A stretch of 64,000 bases of DNA, taken from the NCBI GenBank assembly GCA_950295325.1, contig OX485804.1:19840001-19904000 (forward strand), read 5' to 3'. The stretch is from Polytrichum commune. Its lineage: Eukaryota; Streptophyta; Polytrichopsida; Polytrichales; Polytrichaceae. Under the pieces are notes generated by a model. It was not told the DNA's origin. It made no database searches and saw nothing but the letters and a program-made list of their open reading frames with translations. Made by a program: the position numbers and the translations under genes. Below are positions 12,778-25,346 of the stretch, piece by piece (positions within the stretch are counted from its first letter, which is position 1; the number at the start of each line of letters is the position of its first letter).

Positions 12778-13420
12778 AAGGTAGAGGGTGCTTAAACCAA
12801 CACTTTGAGCTATTGCACATACATATGGTTATGTGGTTGATATATCAAATATATTCTATATTAGCCTTTGGGCTAAACATAGGTATCAAGAAAGAAAGAA
12901 AAAATATTTTTAGTCTCAATTGAATATTTGATGAATATTCAAAGTCAAAACTACTAGCTTCCTTAAACCCATTCATAGGCCCCGTGTATGGCAACCTTGC
13001 ATATGATGATGAGGACCCCCACCTTCATTGCCTAGAACCAACACAACATAGTTGGGCACTAGACCCAAGCTACATCAAAGCCCAAGTAGTAATGGTTTGC
13101 AAAGCCACACGGCTACCTCCATGATCCCACTCGGTTCACTTGCAAAACCATCACCTTGCATCCCGGGAACCGACCCCCTTGCATCCCAGGAAATGACCTT
13201 TTTGTGCCCTGTGGGCTTACCTCCTTGGCGTTGTGAATAGAATGGCTAGAATGGCATTGACAAGCCACCCTAATCCCACCTTGAACCATCCCGAGATAGA
13301 GTGGAGCCCGTTACCTACCCTACATGGAGGTCCCGGAGGCCGCTACGAGGTGGCACCACCACTAATGACACCTTAAACCATCACTCCATGGACCCAGACA
13401 CTCCTACACCTCTGGGTACG
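12778..13420 (+). repeat. dispersed repeat family C, copy 1
   Basis: Begins GGTAGAGGGTGCTTAAACCA and passes through a TTGATATATC stretch, an AAGAAAGAAAG tract and GCACTAGACCCAAGCTA. It then reaches a GATAGAGTGGAGCCCGTTAC block. The copy at 32440-33033 is its reverse complement, and a mosaic copy lies at 29300-29655. Confidence 0.75.
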
Positions 13421-13874
13421 GTTCAAGGTTGTAAAATGTTAGCGATTGGGAGGCGTTTATAGGTGTTGGTTTTAGCACAATCTACCTTAATCCATGTGTG
13501 CATTCTTTGAGCGATCGTGACCGTCGAAACTAATGAAGGATGCGGTTGACGATCACGATCATCAAACCCTAGTTTGCACCATGGAGGGTTGTCTCGTTCA
13601 ACACTTGAAGTGCCGATTTCCACACAAGTCCCGACAAATGGGATAACGACAACACACACGTACCCAAATTTTCTTCTTCTTTCTTTCCCATCAACTCTTA
13701 TTTTGTTTTTATGTTGCATCACATACTAGACAACTACGGTTCCTTAATCGTTACATGTGACTTGCACACACCTCACACAAAGTAGCTGGAAAGAGTTGCA
13801 CAAGGACTCTGTCATGGCACGGAGACAACAAGGATGACACCCAAATCAATGAACGAATGAACCGACCACCAGTT

Positions 13875-14068
13875 GACATTGAAAAAGTGACCCTTTGACG
13901 TTCAATATTCTCAAGGAAAGTTACCGATTGTTCTCGAGGAATCGATGGAATATGCCTCAAATCGATAAAGAAAACCTTGGAAGATGTCAACAACATGTAA
14001 CCGGTTAGACTTGGAAACACTAGGATCTTGACCAATTATGCCCAAAGATCTCTCCGGACACTGCATCG
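13875..14068 (+). repeat. dispersed repeat family A, copy 2
   Basis: Matches copy 1 through the block TTACCGATTGTTC(T)CGAGGAATCGAT, ATGTAACCGGTTAGACTTGG and CCGGACACTGC. Confidence 0.75.
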
Positions 14069-14249
14069 TAAACCACACATCAACATATCCTTTTGTAAAT
14101 GTCTGTAAAGAAACGTTCTATATTCTTCTGTCATCGTAAGAAATGCATTCATGTCAATTGATAGTACTACTTCTTTTCAATAGCCATGAACACTCACATT
14201 TCACGATTGTCAGTAACAATGTCGTGGGCTGTCTAAATGTACAAGGATT

Positions 14250-14334
14250 TGGGCGAACCGGCCCATACGCTCGTTCTTTGTTGGATGTCTAAACCCTCAT
14301 CTCCAAGGAACCAATGTACATGTTGGTTCGCCCC
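14250..14334 (+). mobile_element. 85-bp MITE-like element with GGGCGAACC inverted ends
   Basis: Starts GGGCGAACCGGCCCATAC and ends GTACATGTTGGTTCGCCCC. A second copy in inverse orientation lies at 25569-25652. Some flanking sequence is also shared, so the true element may be slightly longer. Confidence 0.6.
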
Positions 14335-15574
14335 AGCCTATATACAATGCGACCTTCAATACCTACAAGTATCACAATCTTAAAGCAGGTTTGACAGTAA
14401 TTGCAAAAGTATTGTATTGTGGAAGTTTTTGATGCATAAGGTAGATGGGTCTTGGATGGTTAAATATTTCCACTTCTCCTAGGATATGAAACACGCGATT
14501 AGTACTATAGTTAGTGTAGAGCATAAGTTTAGGCTATAGTGTGAATAAGATTTTGATTTCTTGCTTCTGGGAATGAAGATGAAATTGGCAAACTATAATT
14601 GGATGAGCAGTGGTTGTATGCGGTTTATAGCAAGCAGTAGGCATGTGGGAAAAGTTACAACCGTCTATCAAAGGCAAGGATAAAGAGAGAATTGCGTGAG
14701 ATGGCAATCATGCCATTTCCAACGAATGTTTTCTAGCAATAGGTTGCATAGTGAGAGATACTATAGGTAGGTTACAAAGGCCGGCAAGAGGCTTGATCAT
14801 TGAATGATAGTTGTGATACTAGTCGAGTGCACAAGATGTGTGATAGCATTAATTATTGCATGTGATAGGGGTGATGGTGAGACATTGCAATGTCGGAAAC
14901 CTTAGACTATTGCCCATAAACTACGTGCGGTTTCTTAGTTGACTATGAATGGAGTGCAATATGGTGGTGCAGTAAATGTTTGTGGATCTAATATATGTAA
15001 CTAGAATCTCAAAGTGATGATCAAACAACGTAGAGAGAAAGAGGAAATACATAAGTATGTGTATGCTTGGAATGAAACGATAAAAGAAAGTGAACAAAAG
15101 TTATCGTAAGAAGTAATGAAGAACATTAAGTGAGTACACTTTAATGGGACTTGAACTCAAATTAAGTGCACAAGATTAATGAAATATGAAGTAAGAGAGA
15201 GAGAGAGAGAGAGAGAGTTATGGTCTACTGGACTTTGCGTCAAACCCATCTCCAAGAGGTGGGCATGACGCCATTCCGATTGACCACGTCTACGGGTGGG
15301 TCACTTAGTGCAGTTTGCAAGTAACATGTGGCATAACATAGAGAGGATTGAATTCATTTGAAATTAAAAACTATAGAGGAATTCAAAATAATGAAGGGTT
15401 CTTTTAAAGTAGACAATCCCATTCTAAGTAAAGTAGCTAGGTATAAAATGTGGGCCATTACTTTTTAGTAGAACTAATATAGGGGTTGAAGTTCAGGATC
15501 TTGGGGTTTATGTTTAGTATAATGTGTTTATAAGCATGCACTAAGCCAACTACATCATTTATGGTATTCAATGT
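14335..15574. other. intergenic, no gene seen
   Basis: Contains a partial family B copy at about 14445-14520 and a (GA)12 microsatellite at 15194-15218. Nothing else recognised. Confidence 0.5.
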
Positions 15575-15775
15575 GTCACTATTACTTGGAGTCATGTTGC
15601 GCTATAACTTTTTACTATGCATCTCGTTTTTACCACCAAAGGCCAAATTGGTTGTTTGGACACTATGTAACATTAGCATCTTTACTTGGTAATAATTTAT
15701 ATTAACAATATATTAACAATACAATCTTAAAGCAATACGTAACTCCGAATAGTGAGTTATACTAAATATCATAAA
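15575..15775. mobile_element. CACTA-like MITE relative
   Basis: Left end has TTGGAGTCATGTTGCGCTATA. Right end has AAGCAATACGTAACTCCGAA, whose reverse complement matches the left end and the termini of the element at 46675-47191. Degenerate. Confidence 0.45.
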
Positions 15776-17807
15776 CGGTGTAATGCCAATAAAGTTGAAA
15801 ATGCTACTAACATTTTGTCTAGAGCAGATGAGGGTTCATGGTGAGTTGGGAAAGTGCAAGCCATGAAGTGGTGTAATGGTCTTACATTTGGGATACTAAG
15901 ATAGTTGGTCGACCGGTTGGCCCAAGTCAAAGAATCTAGGAGGTGAAATCCTCACAATCCACGTATTGAGATAATGTTGCAATATTACAACAACATTCAG
16001 GTTGTGACAAATTCAAATATGACCACATGGATAGCAAATGGATTGTTGTGAATTGCGTTAATTCTATTGTGACCATGAGCTACACTGCTACCAACGAACT
16101 GTACACACTCGATAGGTCCGATGTGGAGGAGTTAGAAAAGTTTGCGACCGAGAGAAATGCATAGGGTTTATGTACAAGGTTTGTGCTCATACGCAAACTC
16201 CTACAGAGCGGGTGTTGTGTTTTTTACCACGCAAAATTTTATTTTTTAAAACTTTGGTGAGTGCACTTGCACTTTTGTAATGCATATGGTGTATGATATT
16301 TTAGTTGTTGATATGATTGTGTGTGATATGCAAGTGTGCCGTGGTTGTGTTTTGTCTGCAGTCCCAATGAAGATCATGACTTCAAGAACCATGTTTGCAA
16401 ATAATATGTATGGACATGGATTACTTTTATTACTTAAAAGGAATATAGGCTACAATAAATTCATGGGAAATATACGTAATGCTAGGGTGCAACAAATAGG
16501 TTGTTTTAGAAAGAAAGAAAAACAAGTAATTACATGGAACCTTTAATTCATGCCTTGGAGGTAAATGGCCCCTAAGCAAACATCCCTCCGCTGCAAGTGG
16601 TGCACAAAAATCTTATACAGTGACCCACCCGTAACCATGTTAGTAAAACTGTTGGTACGACATTTGGATGAAAGTTGTGGGCCCTCATAGTGACATGGTC
16701 ACGGACCTTGGTCCATGTCTGAAGTGGCCCTGAAACTAATTTGAAAGAGACAAGGAGAGCAAGAGTGAAAGAATCCAAACTTGTGAGATTCTAATAGCAA
16801 GGTCACAATTGTAGAGGTAAGGATGAAGGCAACCAATTGGAGTCTAGAGAACAAAGAGCTCAAAGACCAACACAATGTTCACCATGATGACAAAAATCAA
16901 GAAGAAACCAAAGAGCTTGTGAGAGGTGAGGTGAAGGAGAGATAGAGCATGCCAATATCTTGAAAGAGGTGAGGTAAGAGAGAAGGCCATTAGCTTGAGC
17001 CATAATGGAAGGATGAAGAGGTTGTTATGTGAGACATAGGAGTCATACTCATGATGAGTGACTTGTCCCGTCAAAGTACAAAGTTGTAAGATGAGAGCTT
17101 TAGGAGGCTAGGGTTATGAGTAGTCTAGGTAAATATGCCATAGCCCCAGAGCCAAAAGGTCGATTTCACAATTACAATCAGATGTCATGTTTATTTTAAC
17201 GACGTGATGAAGAGTAGGCTAGTCAAGCTTTATGCTAATCAATAATATAGTTTTTTTGTAGGTTTACCTTGGGTGCTTCTGATGATTGCAATTCAAGATG
17301 CTATACGTGTATGATGATGCATGAATGAGATAAATTCATGAGAGGAAGACAAAAATGAAGAATTGATCCTTCAAATAAAACGTACTTTGGGGCATTGGAA
17401 TACCATGCCCATTGCTAACCAAATCAATTAGGATAATTCTCAAATGTAATAATAATAATCATAAAAATAATAACCATGATAAGCACTTAAAGTGATGGTT
17501 TTAGCACCACCTAAACACGCACCAATAAAACGTAGAGCATGCTAAAACCGGCACCTTGAAAAACTCATCCTATAAGTATCTAATTGATGTCGAAATACCC
17601 ATCACCTTGACAACAAATTCCCGTGTTGGTTTTGGTCATCGGCCAAGAAAACCTTTGACTCCTTAAGTTCTTTGCATACAAGATTACTCAACCATGTGAC
17701 TGACTTTGATTTCTACATCTAGCACCTAAAAAAGGCCTCCGCTATCTTACCTTCAAAGGAACTAATCTTGAACAATGCGAAGAAACAAACTCTAGTATGC
17801 ATCTTAC
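15776..17807. other. intergenic, no gene seen
   Basis: A fragment of a hAT-like terminal repeat lies near 16680-16735 (ACATGGTCACGGACCTTGG then GAAGTGGCCCTG). The 88-codon frame at 16280-16546 has no recognisable domain. Confidence 0.5.
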
Positions 17808-18343
17808 GAAAAGAAAAGAAAAGATAACGCCCGTATTATTCATACCGGCGTGAATGTGAGCCCGTTAACCCTATATTGATCTCGGGAATCCGAGATGCAA
17901 TATTGGGTGTTATGCCTCCTGTGGGAGGTGGGCTATGGTGTAGTGCAAGTTAGTTTCCATCTTACGAACAATGAATAACACGTATATGAACCGTGTTTTC
18001 CACTGACTCGCATCGGAATGAACGACACATCATGTGAATGAAATGACTTTGATTTTCAGCAGGGTCGTGACCCAAAGGAACTGAGAATGTTATGTACGGA
18101 GTTCAAAAAATAAGACAAACAAACGGCGATGCATTTTGGAGTTCACTTGCGACCAGTGATGAGAAAACGCACGAATGTTTCGTCAACTTCTTCGTCGTAA
18201 TATAAGTTATACACTCGACGCTTCTCCCAAGGAGGCATAAAACCTCATGCTACAACATGGCCTGCTGTGTTAAGCATTTGGACAGCAGGCTCACATTCAT
18301 GCCGGTATCATATACATGCGTTATTTTTTCTTTTCTTTTTCCT
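17808..18343. mobile_element. non-autonomous element with TIRs of about 60 bp (Mutator-like)
   Basis: Left end: a GAAAAG tract, ATAACGCCCGTATTATTC, then ATACCGGCGTGAATGTGAGC. Right end is the inverse: GCTCACATTCATGCCGGTAT, GCGTTATTTTTTC and a TTTTC tract. The element is about 536 bp long with no coding capacity. The long TIRs suggest the Mutator group, but no 9-11 bp target duplication is obvious. Confidence 0.6.
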
Positions 18344-18599
18344 TTCTACACTCGATGCTCAAAGTGGCGGTTTAGCCCCATCTAAAACTCCACATGAAAC
18401 CATCGACTTCCACACACGTTGCCAAAGCTGACGTCCACCACTTCGCATGCCTTCACGAATCGTGTAGGCAGGCAATACATGCAGTGGATATTTTAGGGAC
18501 GAGGGTCCGGGGTCGCATCCACAAAAGCCTATTTAAGTTAGCAACTGTGGATTAGGACAACTTAAGTTAATCGGACCACTAAATTGACGTACTTAATTA

Positions 18600-19097
18600 G
18601 GGCCACTTCACACACGAGCCAAGAGCCGTGATCATGAAATTGTGAGAGCCCAAAAGGAAAGTGTGTGTCCAAAGGCTGTCCCAACACACCCTTCCAAAAT
18701 CACGTAGTTTGGTCACGGACCCTCAAGTGTAGTGTGACCGGACCCTCAACCAAATGCTATTTTGATGAATTTATGTTCATGCGGATCTTCACACACGATA
18801 AAACAGAATGAATCAATGGTTGTGAGCGTTCGGTTGGGCCATGGTCTCCCGATGGTTTTGTGTTAGGCCTACCTCCAGGAGATGGTTTTTGAAAACAGTC
18901 CAAGTGACCATGAAACATGATCCATTCGATGCCATGTAAGAATCCATGTAGGCTTTACGTTCCATCTTGCATTCACATGCTCCGTTGGTCCCTCAAGCGT
19001 AGTGTGAAGTGAACTTGGACAAGGTCTGCCTTCTCGACCAATGAGAGTGCTGGAAGTGTATTGGTCACGGGCTCTCAGTCTCGTGTGTGAAGTGGCC
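18600..19097. mobile_element. hAT-like non-autonomous transposon with 8-bp target duplication
   Basis: Ends are GGGCCACTTCACACACGAG and its inverse CTCGTGTGTGAAGTGGCC. Inside the left end, AAGAGCCGTGATCAT pairs with ATTGGTCACGGGCTCT. The element is flanked by CTTAATTA at 18592-18599 and again at 19098-19105. An 8-bp duplication fits hAT elements. It is about 498 bp long and non-coding; three relatives lie at 38985, 39699 and 40648. Confidence 0.8.
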
Positions 19098-19616
19098 CTT
19101 AATTACAGTTATAATACCACCTCCACATGCAGGCAGGCTCTGTGGGTCCAGTGGTCTAAGCAGCTTTATCTGCATAGTATTGCATGGCGAAGGGATGGAA
19201 TCGACGGGTGTGTGATAAGTACACCAAAATATTGTATTTAGTGCAGGCCTCATTCAATTAGGCGTTTGCATGCATCGAATATATTAGCTTAATGTATGCG
19301 CGATGTGCTCCTGGGGCACCTAATATAGGCGGTTTTTTTCTTTCAAGAAATGGTTGGAAAGTGCTCGGAATTGGACCACTGGAGTGTGTTTCATATGGTG
19401 TTGTGTGTGGGGTGTTCTATTGTGTTGATAGTAAGAAGGCTCTGATCAGCAAAGATGACCGTCAGGTGTGTGAATGACGCAAACTCGTCGTCGAGACACG
19501 TCCTGAGCATTTTTGGAATGTTTTTTCTTCTTAATTTATGCATGCCACTCGTATTATTTTATGCGTTTTATGTGTCTATTTATAGAGGGACTCATTTAAT
19601 GAGACACGATTTAGTG

Positions 19617-19850
19617 TCATCATTTCTAATGTCCCCTTTCCACCTGACTTTACCAAATAACCAAAGTCTTTCCTACATACCAGGTAAAGCTCCCTCGGTT
19701 ATAGCGGAGGCATTTGGCTATCCCAATGCACCTACAAGACTATGCTTGTAATGCACCATTTCTAATGCCACCTTCCCACCTGACTTTACTAAATAACCAA
19801 AGTCTTTCTTAAAAACCGGGTAAAGCCCCCTCGGTTATAGCGTACGCGGG
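19617..19850 (+). repeat. direct duplication, period about 146 bp
   Basis: The block ATTTCTAATG, CCACCTGACTTTAC, AAATAACCAAAGTCTTTC, CTCGGTTATAGCG occurs at 19622-19706 and again at 19768-19845. Confidence 0.8.
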
Positions 19851-19865
19851 CTCTATGATCGGGGA

Positions 19866-20080
19866 GAACCAGCAGTTAGTTACAGATGAACCAGTTGAGT
19901 TTGAGAAATAACCGGTTGAAGTTCAAGACTGCAAGAACAATTACCGATCATTTTAGCGAAATTTATAGAACATACCCCAATTTAATCAAGGAAAACCAAA
20001 GGATGTCAACACGTAACCGGTTGGACTTGCAAACACTAGGATCTCAACCGATTATGCCCGAAAATCTCCCCGATCACTGG
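19866..20080 (+). repeat. dispersed repeat family A, copy 3 (near complete)
   Basis: Well-preserved copy from CAGTTAGTTACAGATGAACC through ACCGGTTGAAGTTCAAGA, ACACGTAACCGGTTGGACTT and ATTATGCCCG to CCCCGATCACTG. Confidence 0.75.
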
Positions 20081-20523
20081 GCGGGCTATCCCTATGCACC
20101 TACAAGAACTTGCTCGGAGAGTTTCGAGTAGGGTTTAGTTGAGTAGTTTTAACACATGTTCGTTGTTTCATCTACTAAGCCATGGAATGTTGCATAGTTT
20201 TTGTCCCATCCCCAAATGCCTCACTGCTCATTTATCTTACCATCGGTTTTTGTTAATGCAGCTCCTCATGTCCTTATAGCTGAGACTAAAAAGCAACCAA
20301 TCACAAGGGCGGGAGGCGACACTTTTAAAGGTCCTACATTCTTGTCTCATATGTTCAGGTACCGATGGGAGGGTCGGTGCTTGAGGCTTAAAACCTCCGC
20401 TTCTAAACCATGCCACATCATTTGTCAACCATGCTCGGCAGTAAATAATGTCGATGCTGTGAAGGCCGTGTTTTTAGAACCAACTTTTAGGCTTAGCTAA
20501 AGTCAGGTGGGGAGGGGGCATAA
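20081..20523. other. intergenic, ends with an inverse CCCCCTCCCCACCTGACTTT block
   Basis: The 99-codon plus frame at 20201-20500 has no known domain. AAGTCAGGTGGGGAGGGGGC near 20500 is the inverse of the blocks near 19625 and 33346. A TIR element spanning about 19620-20515 with nested insertions is therefore possible. Confidence 0.4.
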
Positions 20524-20529
20524 CTAGTT

Positions 20530-20628
20530 TTTTTTCCCGTCAAGTAGATAGAAGATTTCACAGTGGAAATCGAACCGCCAATCACTCCATTCCTACCTCC
20601 CCACTATCACCCGGTCATCTCAAACGCA
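20530..20628 (-). mobile_element. tRNA-derived SINE-like sequence
   Basis: On the minus strand a pol III A-box-like GGGTGATAGTGG is followed about 30 bp later by B-box GGTTCGATTTCC and then an A-rich tail. A relative lies at 28745-28850, also minus. Class assignment is inference from the box spacing. Confidence 0.5.
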
Positions 20629-20638
20629 GGAAAAACTA

Positions 20639-20789
20639 TTGTAAAGTGCTTCCTGGTTCACCTTTTTGGATGGCAAAATACAAATGCCACGTGGCATCTG
20701 AATGGTTCTCCACCAATCAAAGACTGCCACGTGGCAAACTCTCAAGAACAATGTATTTGTTGAAAGCCAAAGCAGGAAGCACTCTACGG
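20639..20789. mobile_element. MITE-like element carrying two perfect G-boxes
   Basis: Inverted ends GTAAAGTGCTTCCTGGTT and AAGCAGGAAGCACTCTAC enclose about 150 bp. Inside are two copies of TGCCACGTGGCA (20685-20696 and 20725-20736), 40 bp apart, with an ACCAATCAAAG block between. Confidence 0.6.
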
Positions 20790-21529
20790 TAAGTTAGCCC
20801 TGCCTCTGCTCCTGCAGCCTGCCTCCTGGTTTATGTCGAATCCATTATGTAAGCCAGCAAGTTACCAGAAGTATGAGCCAAAAAGAAATCCCAATGTACA
20901 CCACTGTTCTGAAAAACAAGTGCTGCTGCAATGGTGACAGTTTAAAAAAATTGTTAAAAAAAATCACTTCAATTACAGGTACCTGTAAGCAAGATATCTC
21001 GCATAGAACTTCTTTGACTGGCGAGATGGATTCAAAGGCGTACTGTAATCACAGACAAACAGAAGTAGTTTCCTTCTGCTCACTGGATCTGTTGTAGTAG
21101 TAGTACTACCCTTCTCTTCCTCATATTTTGAACGTTCCCAAAGCTCCTGCATTATTTCGATTCTTCCACGGATCATTCAATTCTTCTACGGATCACTACC
21201 GGAATTGTGGTTCCTTACCATTGGTTTTCTTTCACTACACAAGTTTGGAGTTGATGAATACGAATGAGAAATTTATGATTGTAACGGATCATAAAACCAT
21301 CTAGCGTTAAGGAACTGTGATTCCTGCAACGGATGTGCAGCCTTGCCAGCGAATATAGTCGGAAGCATGTTGTATAATACATATTGTATGTAGACTGTAA
21401 TTTTCGAAGTTCAAAGACATTTTGGTAGTGGTGAATTTGTTCATTAGTACACTACCTCCATGAATGGATGACCAGTCACCAAATAAGGCAATCGAGTACG
21501 TCTTACATGTACACTTTTAGCTCTACACC
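20790..21529. other. intergenic, no gene seen
   Basis: Short frames on both strands without recognisable motifs. A small duplication of TTCTACGGATCA lies near 21160-21195. Confidence 0.45.
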
Positions 21530-21740
21530 CACTCCGCGTAGGATATAAACCATACAATTAGTGCAACATGATTTGTGCTTGTAATCATTTTCCTCGTAGT
21601 TTATGGAGTTCATGTGAATACTTCATTTATTATCGATGTGAAGATTCTCTTTCGTATTGAATGATCATATAGGTATGTTCTTAGATCCACACTAAACCGT
21701 GCACCCCTCGAATATAGCCTACATGTGTCCGTTTAAGATG
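21530..21740 (+). repeat. dispersed repeat family B, partial copy
   Basis: TAGGATATAAACCATACAAT, ATTTGTGCTTGTAATCATTTT and GATGTGAAGATTCT match the family B left half and middle. An inverted partial copy follows at about 21955-22110. Confidence 0.65.
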
Positions 21741-22110
21741 GGCAACCAAAGAAGGCCCGCTTACCTTAGTAATTGTTTCCCAAATACACAACTTGATTAG
21801 AGTTTCATGTTATTGGTTGACCACAAGAAATTATCTTTTCGATACACCACAAAGTTTATAAATAGACATGTATTTGTTTTTGATGAGAGATATGAAACAT
21901 GTGGCAAAGTCATCACTTGTCTCCATTCCCGAAATAGCAATAAAATGAAGCAAGTTAGGTATGGATTAAAGAACAAAGATCATAAAGACACATGTTTAAA
22001 AGAGATTGAACTATTTTCAAATTGTGTTAGCTACTCCACACTCAACGGTGAACACAATTGAGAAGACTTGTGTAGACAATGAAAGTATCAACAAGAAAAC
22101 GGTAGAACCG

Positions 22111-24129
22111 TGAGGCTCTGACCTTTACTATGCAATAGACTACAACTGTAGCTATCCACTTTGCTCATGCCGGTCCATGGCTATTTACTACACCTATAAC
22201 CAAACCTTTCTTGGATTTTGTGCACCTTCTTCTCAAATGTGGGTCAAAGACTGAAGCTACTCATTTATCACCTGAAGATTTTTAAATAAGTAATTAACAA
22301 CCGCCAAAATAACTAGAATTAACTAGAATTTTTTCAATACATTTTAGAGGCTCTCTCTCTCTCTCTCTCTAGTTAGCATCCACATTAAATAAACTGGACC
22401 AAAAATAACAGGAACAAGTACTGTCCAAGTGTGAACGCAAAGTGCTTAGGAAATTTGCTCTTGAAATAGAGAAGTTGAAGCATAATCTTTGCTCTACAAA
22501 CAGAGCCAACAAACATGCACTTATGATGACCATAAGTAAGTAAGAGGAGGTCCAAATTTTCAATATGATTATTGTGGATGCTTCATCATCAATCGCCACT
22601 GCAACACGAGTGTTGTTGTGTGTTATCTAATCGATAGAAGTTGGAGAACATGAACACCAACTACTAAGCCTAGCACTGACCTGAATCTGTCATGAACAAT
22701 GTAACTTAAATCGAAACTCCGCATTATCACAACTTCCACTACTGCCTGTACGGAATGGTGTGAGTACCATTGCTGATTCTCGTGCATAAATGACTCGGAT
22801 TCTGCTAACTGTGTAGACTTAATGTCCATACATTGAGTGTTTCTAGGACCTGCGTGTTGTCCTGGTTAGTTACACTAACTTATTATGACTCATAGGTATA
22901 AATGATTTTTTAAAAAAAAACTCCACTCAATCACCCCCCAAATTATAACTTCTGTTGTTCATTTACTGCGTATGAATAAATAAGAAGCTCTGTCAAAAGA
23001 AGCTTTCGTATAAATCCACTGGATTCCAAACCCCTAAATGCTCCTTGGAGTTATACACGACCCGACTCCCATGTAAACTTCCATTTTGCATAGTTCATGT
23101 ATCCAAAATGGCACGGGTTTGGATCAAGAGTTTGATGTGGTGATGACGCATCTTCTCTTCTTAGAAAACATTGAAATCTCATTCTATAAGTGGCCTAGAT
23201 TTTATTTTATTTTTCAATGTGGGAAGGGGTTGCACCATCTAGTCAGGGCATGTGTCTGGATTGGCACTAATCAACCGGTCATCAAATTGTGCAGGAACAC
23301 CCCTCATCAAACCAATGGCAAATTAGGTTGGCCTTTTTTTGAGGTTTCACATGTCACAATTCGATTTTGCATAACAGTCGTTGTCGATTAGGCTAAAATT
23401 TTGTACGGTAGTAGTCATTGGAATTCCCATAAGATCCACCACTGGGATTTCCCAAATTTATTTTTGCAAGTGCCATCCATTTACTTAAACTTCTAAGCTC
23501 ATTGGAAGTGTACATTTAGGGACAAGGCATTGCAAATCGCTTTAGTTTGATTGTCAAGTCTATTACGCAATACATTGGCATTGAGACAATGGAAACACTC
23601 CCCAGAGCTTTTCGTGACGTTCATTAATTTGATAGGGAAGATGCTACTTTTCCCACTCTGAAAAAAAATGCCAAATTGCTCGTTTTACATCACCCCTTAT
23701 AAAAGTATCAATATCTACCTGATTATGACATGTACCACAATATGTATAATACACTTGACCATCAATTAAATATGCACATTACTTCACAATCCTCTTGAAA
23801 ATACTCTATTATGCCACATAGTTCATATATCTACAAAGGAGGCTACCCCCCCCCCCCCAAAGCAGGCATGATAGTAGGATGTCTCGGGGCGCTTTATTCC
23901 AATCAAGTATCTTAATCAAGTTACGTTAAGATGTAATCTCCCTCCTTGCATTTTACTTCATAAACCTAAATCCTATAATTGATTTTTCTACCCTCGCCAA
24001 TAAAATAATGTTGTATTATATGTATGCCTACATATAGCAGTTCATTTGAAACCTACTATATTACAGCCATTCATGCAAACATTTTTAGAAAAAGAAGTCA
24101 ATCATGGTTATGAAGCTAATGCCCCATGC
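22111..24129. other. intergenic, no gene seen
   Basis: Contains a (CT)10 run near 22351, a further family B fragment near 22505-22560 and a 13-C run at 23846-23858. No coding frame of interest. Confidence 0.5.
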
Positions 24130-24265
24130 TAGATCACACCTTCATTGATTCCCAATGAGGAAGAGTTCCCACGCATGTGCGGGCAGGAAGACCGGGCAAT
24201 GAAGGAGGTGTGAGAGGGGCGGGGCCCACCTGGTTGAAGATGTGATCTAGCCTGGGGCCATGGTT
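24130..24265 (+). repeat. dispersed repeat family F, copy 1
   Basis: Shares GATTCCCAATGAGGAAGAGT, CCACGCATGTGCGGGCA and GATGTGATCTAGCCTGG with copies at 26110 (inverse) and 26355 (direct). Confidence 0.7.
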
Positions 24266-24515
24266 ATGGAGCTAACCACTCCAGTTATGTAAGATTATGT
24301 TTGAGGTTTCTGAAATATGTAGATGACGTGAACCTAAGTACTCCAATATAAAAACCAAGTGCACTTGAGTGGGGGCTATTTTTTAACCCTCATAGTGTGA
24401 GAGTAAAATGTGCCACTCAAGTTAAAGACCACGTGGCTTAGTGGATACCTAACAAGAGTGTGAGAACATGTAGATTTAATCTGCAAAGAGGACTTGGGTA
24501 CCTACAAGTGGTCTA

Positions 24516-24674
24516 ACATTATTAAGTAGTGTGCGTTCGTTATGTGGGCCCTGAGAATATAGCCATAGGATGTTCAAACTTTGCGCAAGGAGACTCAAAT
24601 TAAGTTTGAGCTCCTAGCATATCATGGTTATATTCTTAATGCCCAGAGAACAAATGCACACTGCTTAATAATGT
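24516..24674. mobile_element. palindromic MITE-like element, arms of about 58 bp
   Basis: Left arm: ACATTATTAAGTAGTGTGCG, then GTGGGCCCTGAGAATATAGC. Right arm is the inverse with few differences, ending CTGCTTAATAATGT. A relative lies at 36109-36254. Confidence 0.7.
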
Positions 24675-25294
24675 CATGGGATCATAATGGCCAATGAGTA
24701 AGTTTGATTGCTCATATGCTTCGCAATTGAATAAGATTATAGTTTTGTTTACATTGCACTATATTAAGTTGATTGAGTGTGTGCCGTGAATGACAACTAG
24801 GTGTTGTTTGATATTCACCTCGCATGCGAGAACTGGCCTCATTGCAATGATGTTGGGTCTTATGGGTGCAAGTGAGGCATGCCCTTCACATTTCAAATGT
24901 TCACAATAGTACATTCATGATGTATTTTACTTCTAAAATATTTTGAATACTTTACTAGTGAGTTACTCTAGTATAACTCTTATGATTGTCGTGGTTATGA
25001 CGCTTACATCAATAGGTGGTTTCTTAAGTAACTCTTTGATGATTACTTAGGGATGTTATCCAAGGAAAGAGGGAGTTATTGCATGTGAACGTACCTCCTA
25101 ACCTCCAACATCAATACTTGACCCCTATAAGTTTGTTGCCGATTCATCTCAAATGACTTGGATTAGACCAATCCAAAAGTCTTTAAAACCAATTCCGGTG
25201 TCAAATCAAATAAAATAACAGCTTTTGGGGTCAAGTAAAATAGCATACTATTTCAAGGCTTTTAAGTTATATGAATGAGAGGTACACTCGTAAG

Positions 25295-25298
<4 letters not shown>

Positions 25299-25342
<44 letters not shown>
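25299..25342. repeat. (CT)22 microsatellite
   Basis: Uninterrupted CT dinucleotides on the plus strand. Confidence 0.97.

Positions 25343-25346
<4 letters not shown>

Noticed and set aside
16280-16546. Possible retrotransposon polyprotein remnant
   Set aside because: No RT, integrase, protease or zinc-knuckle motif could be found in any frame.
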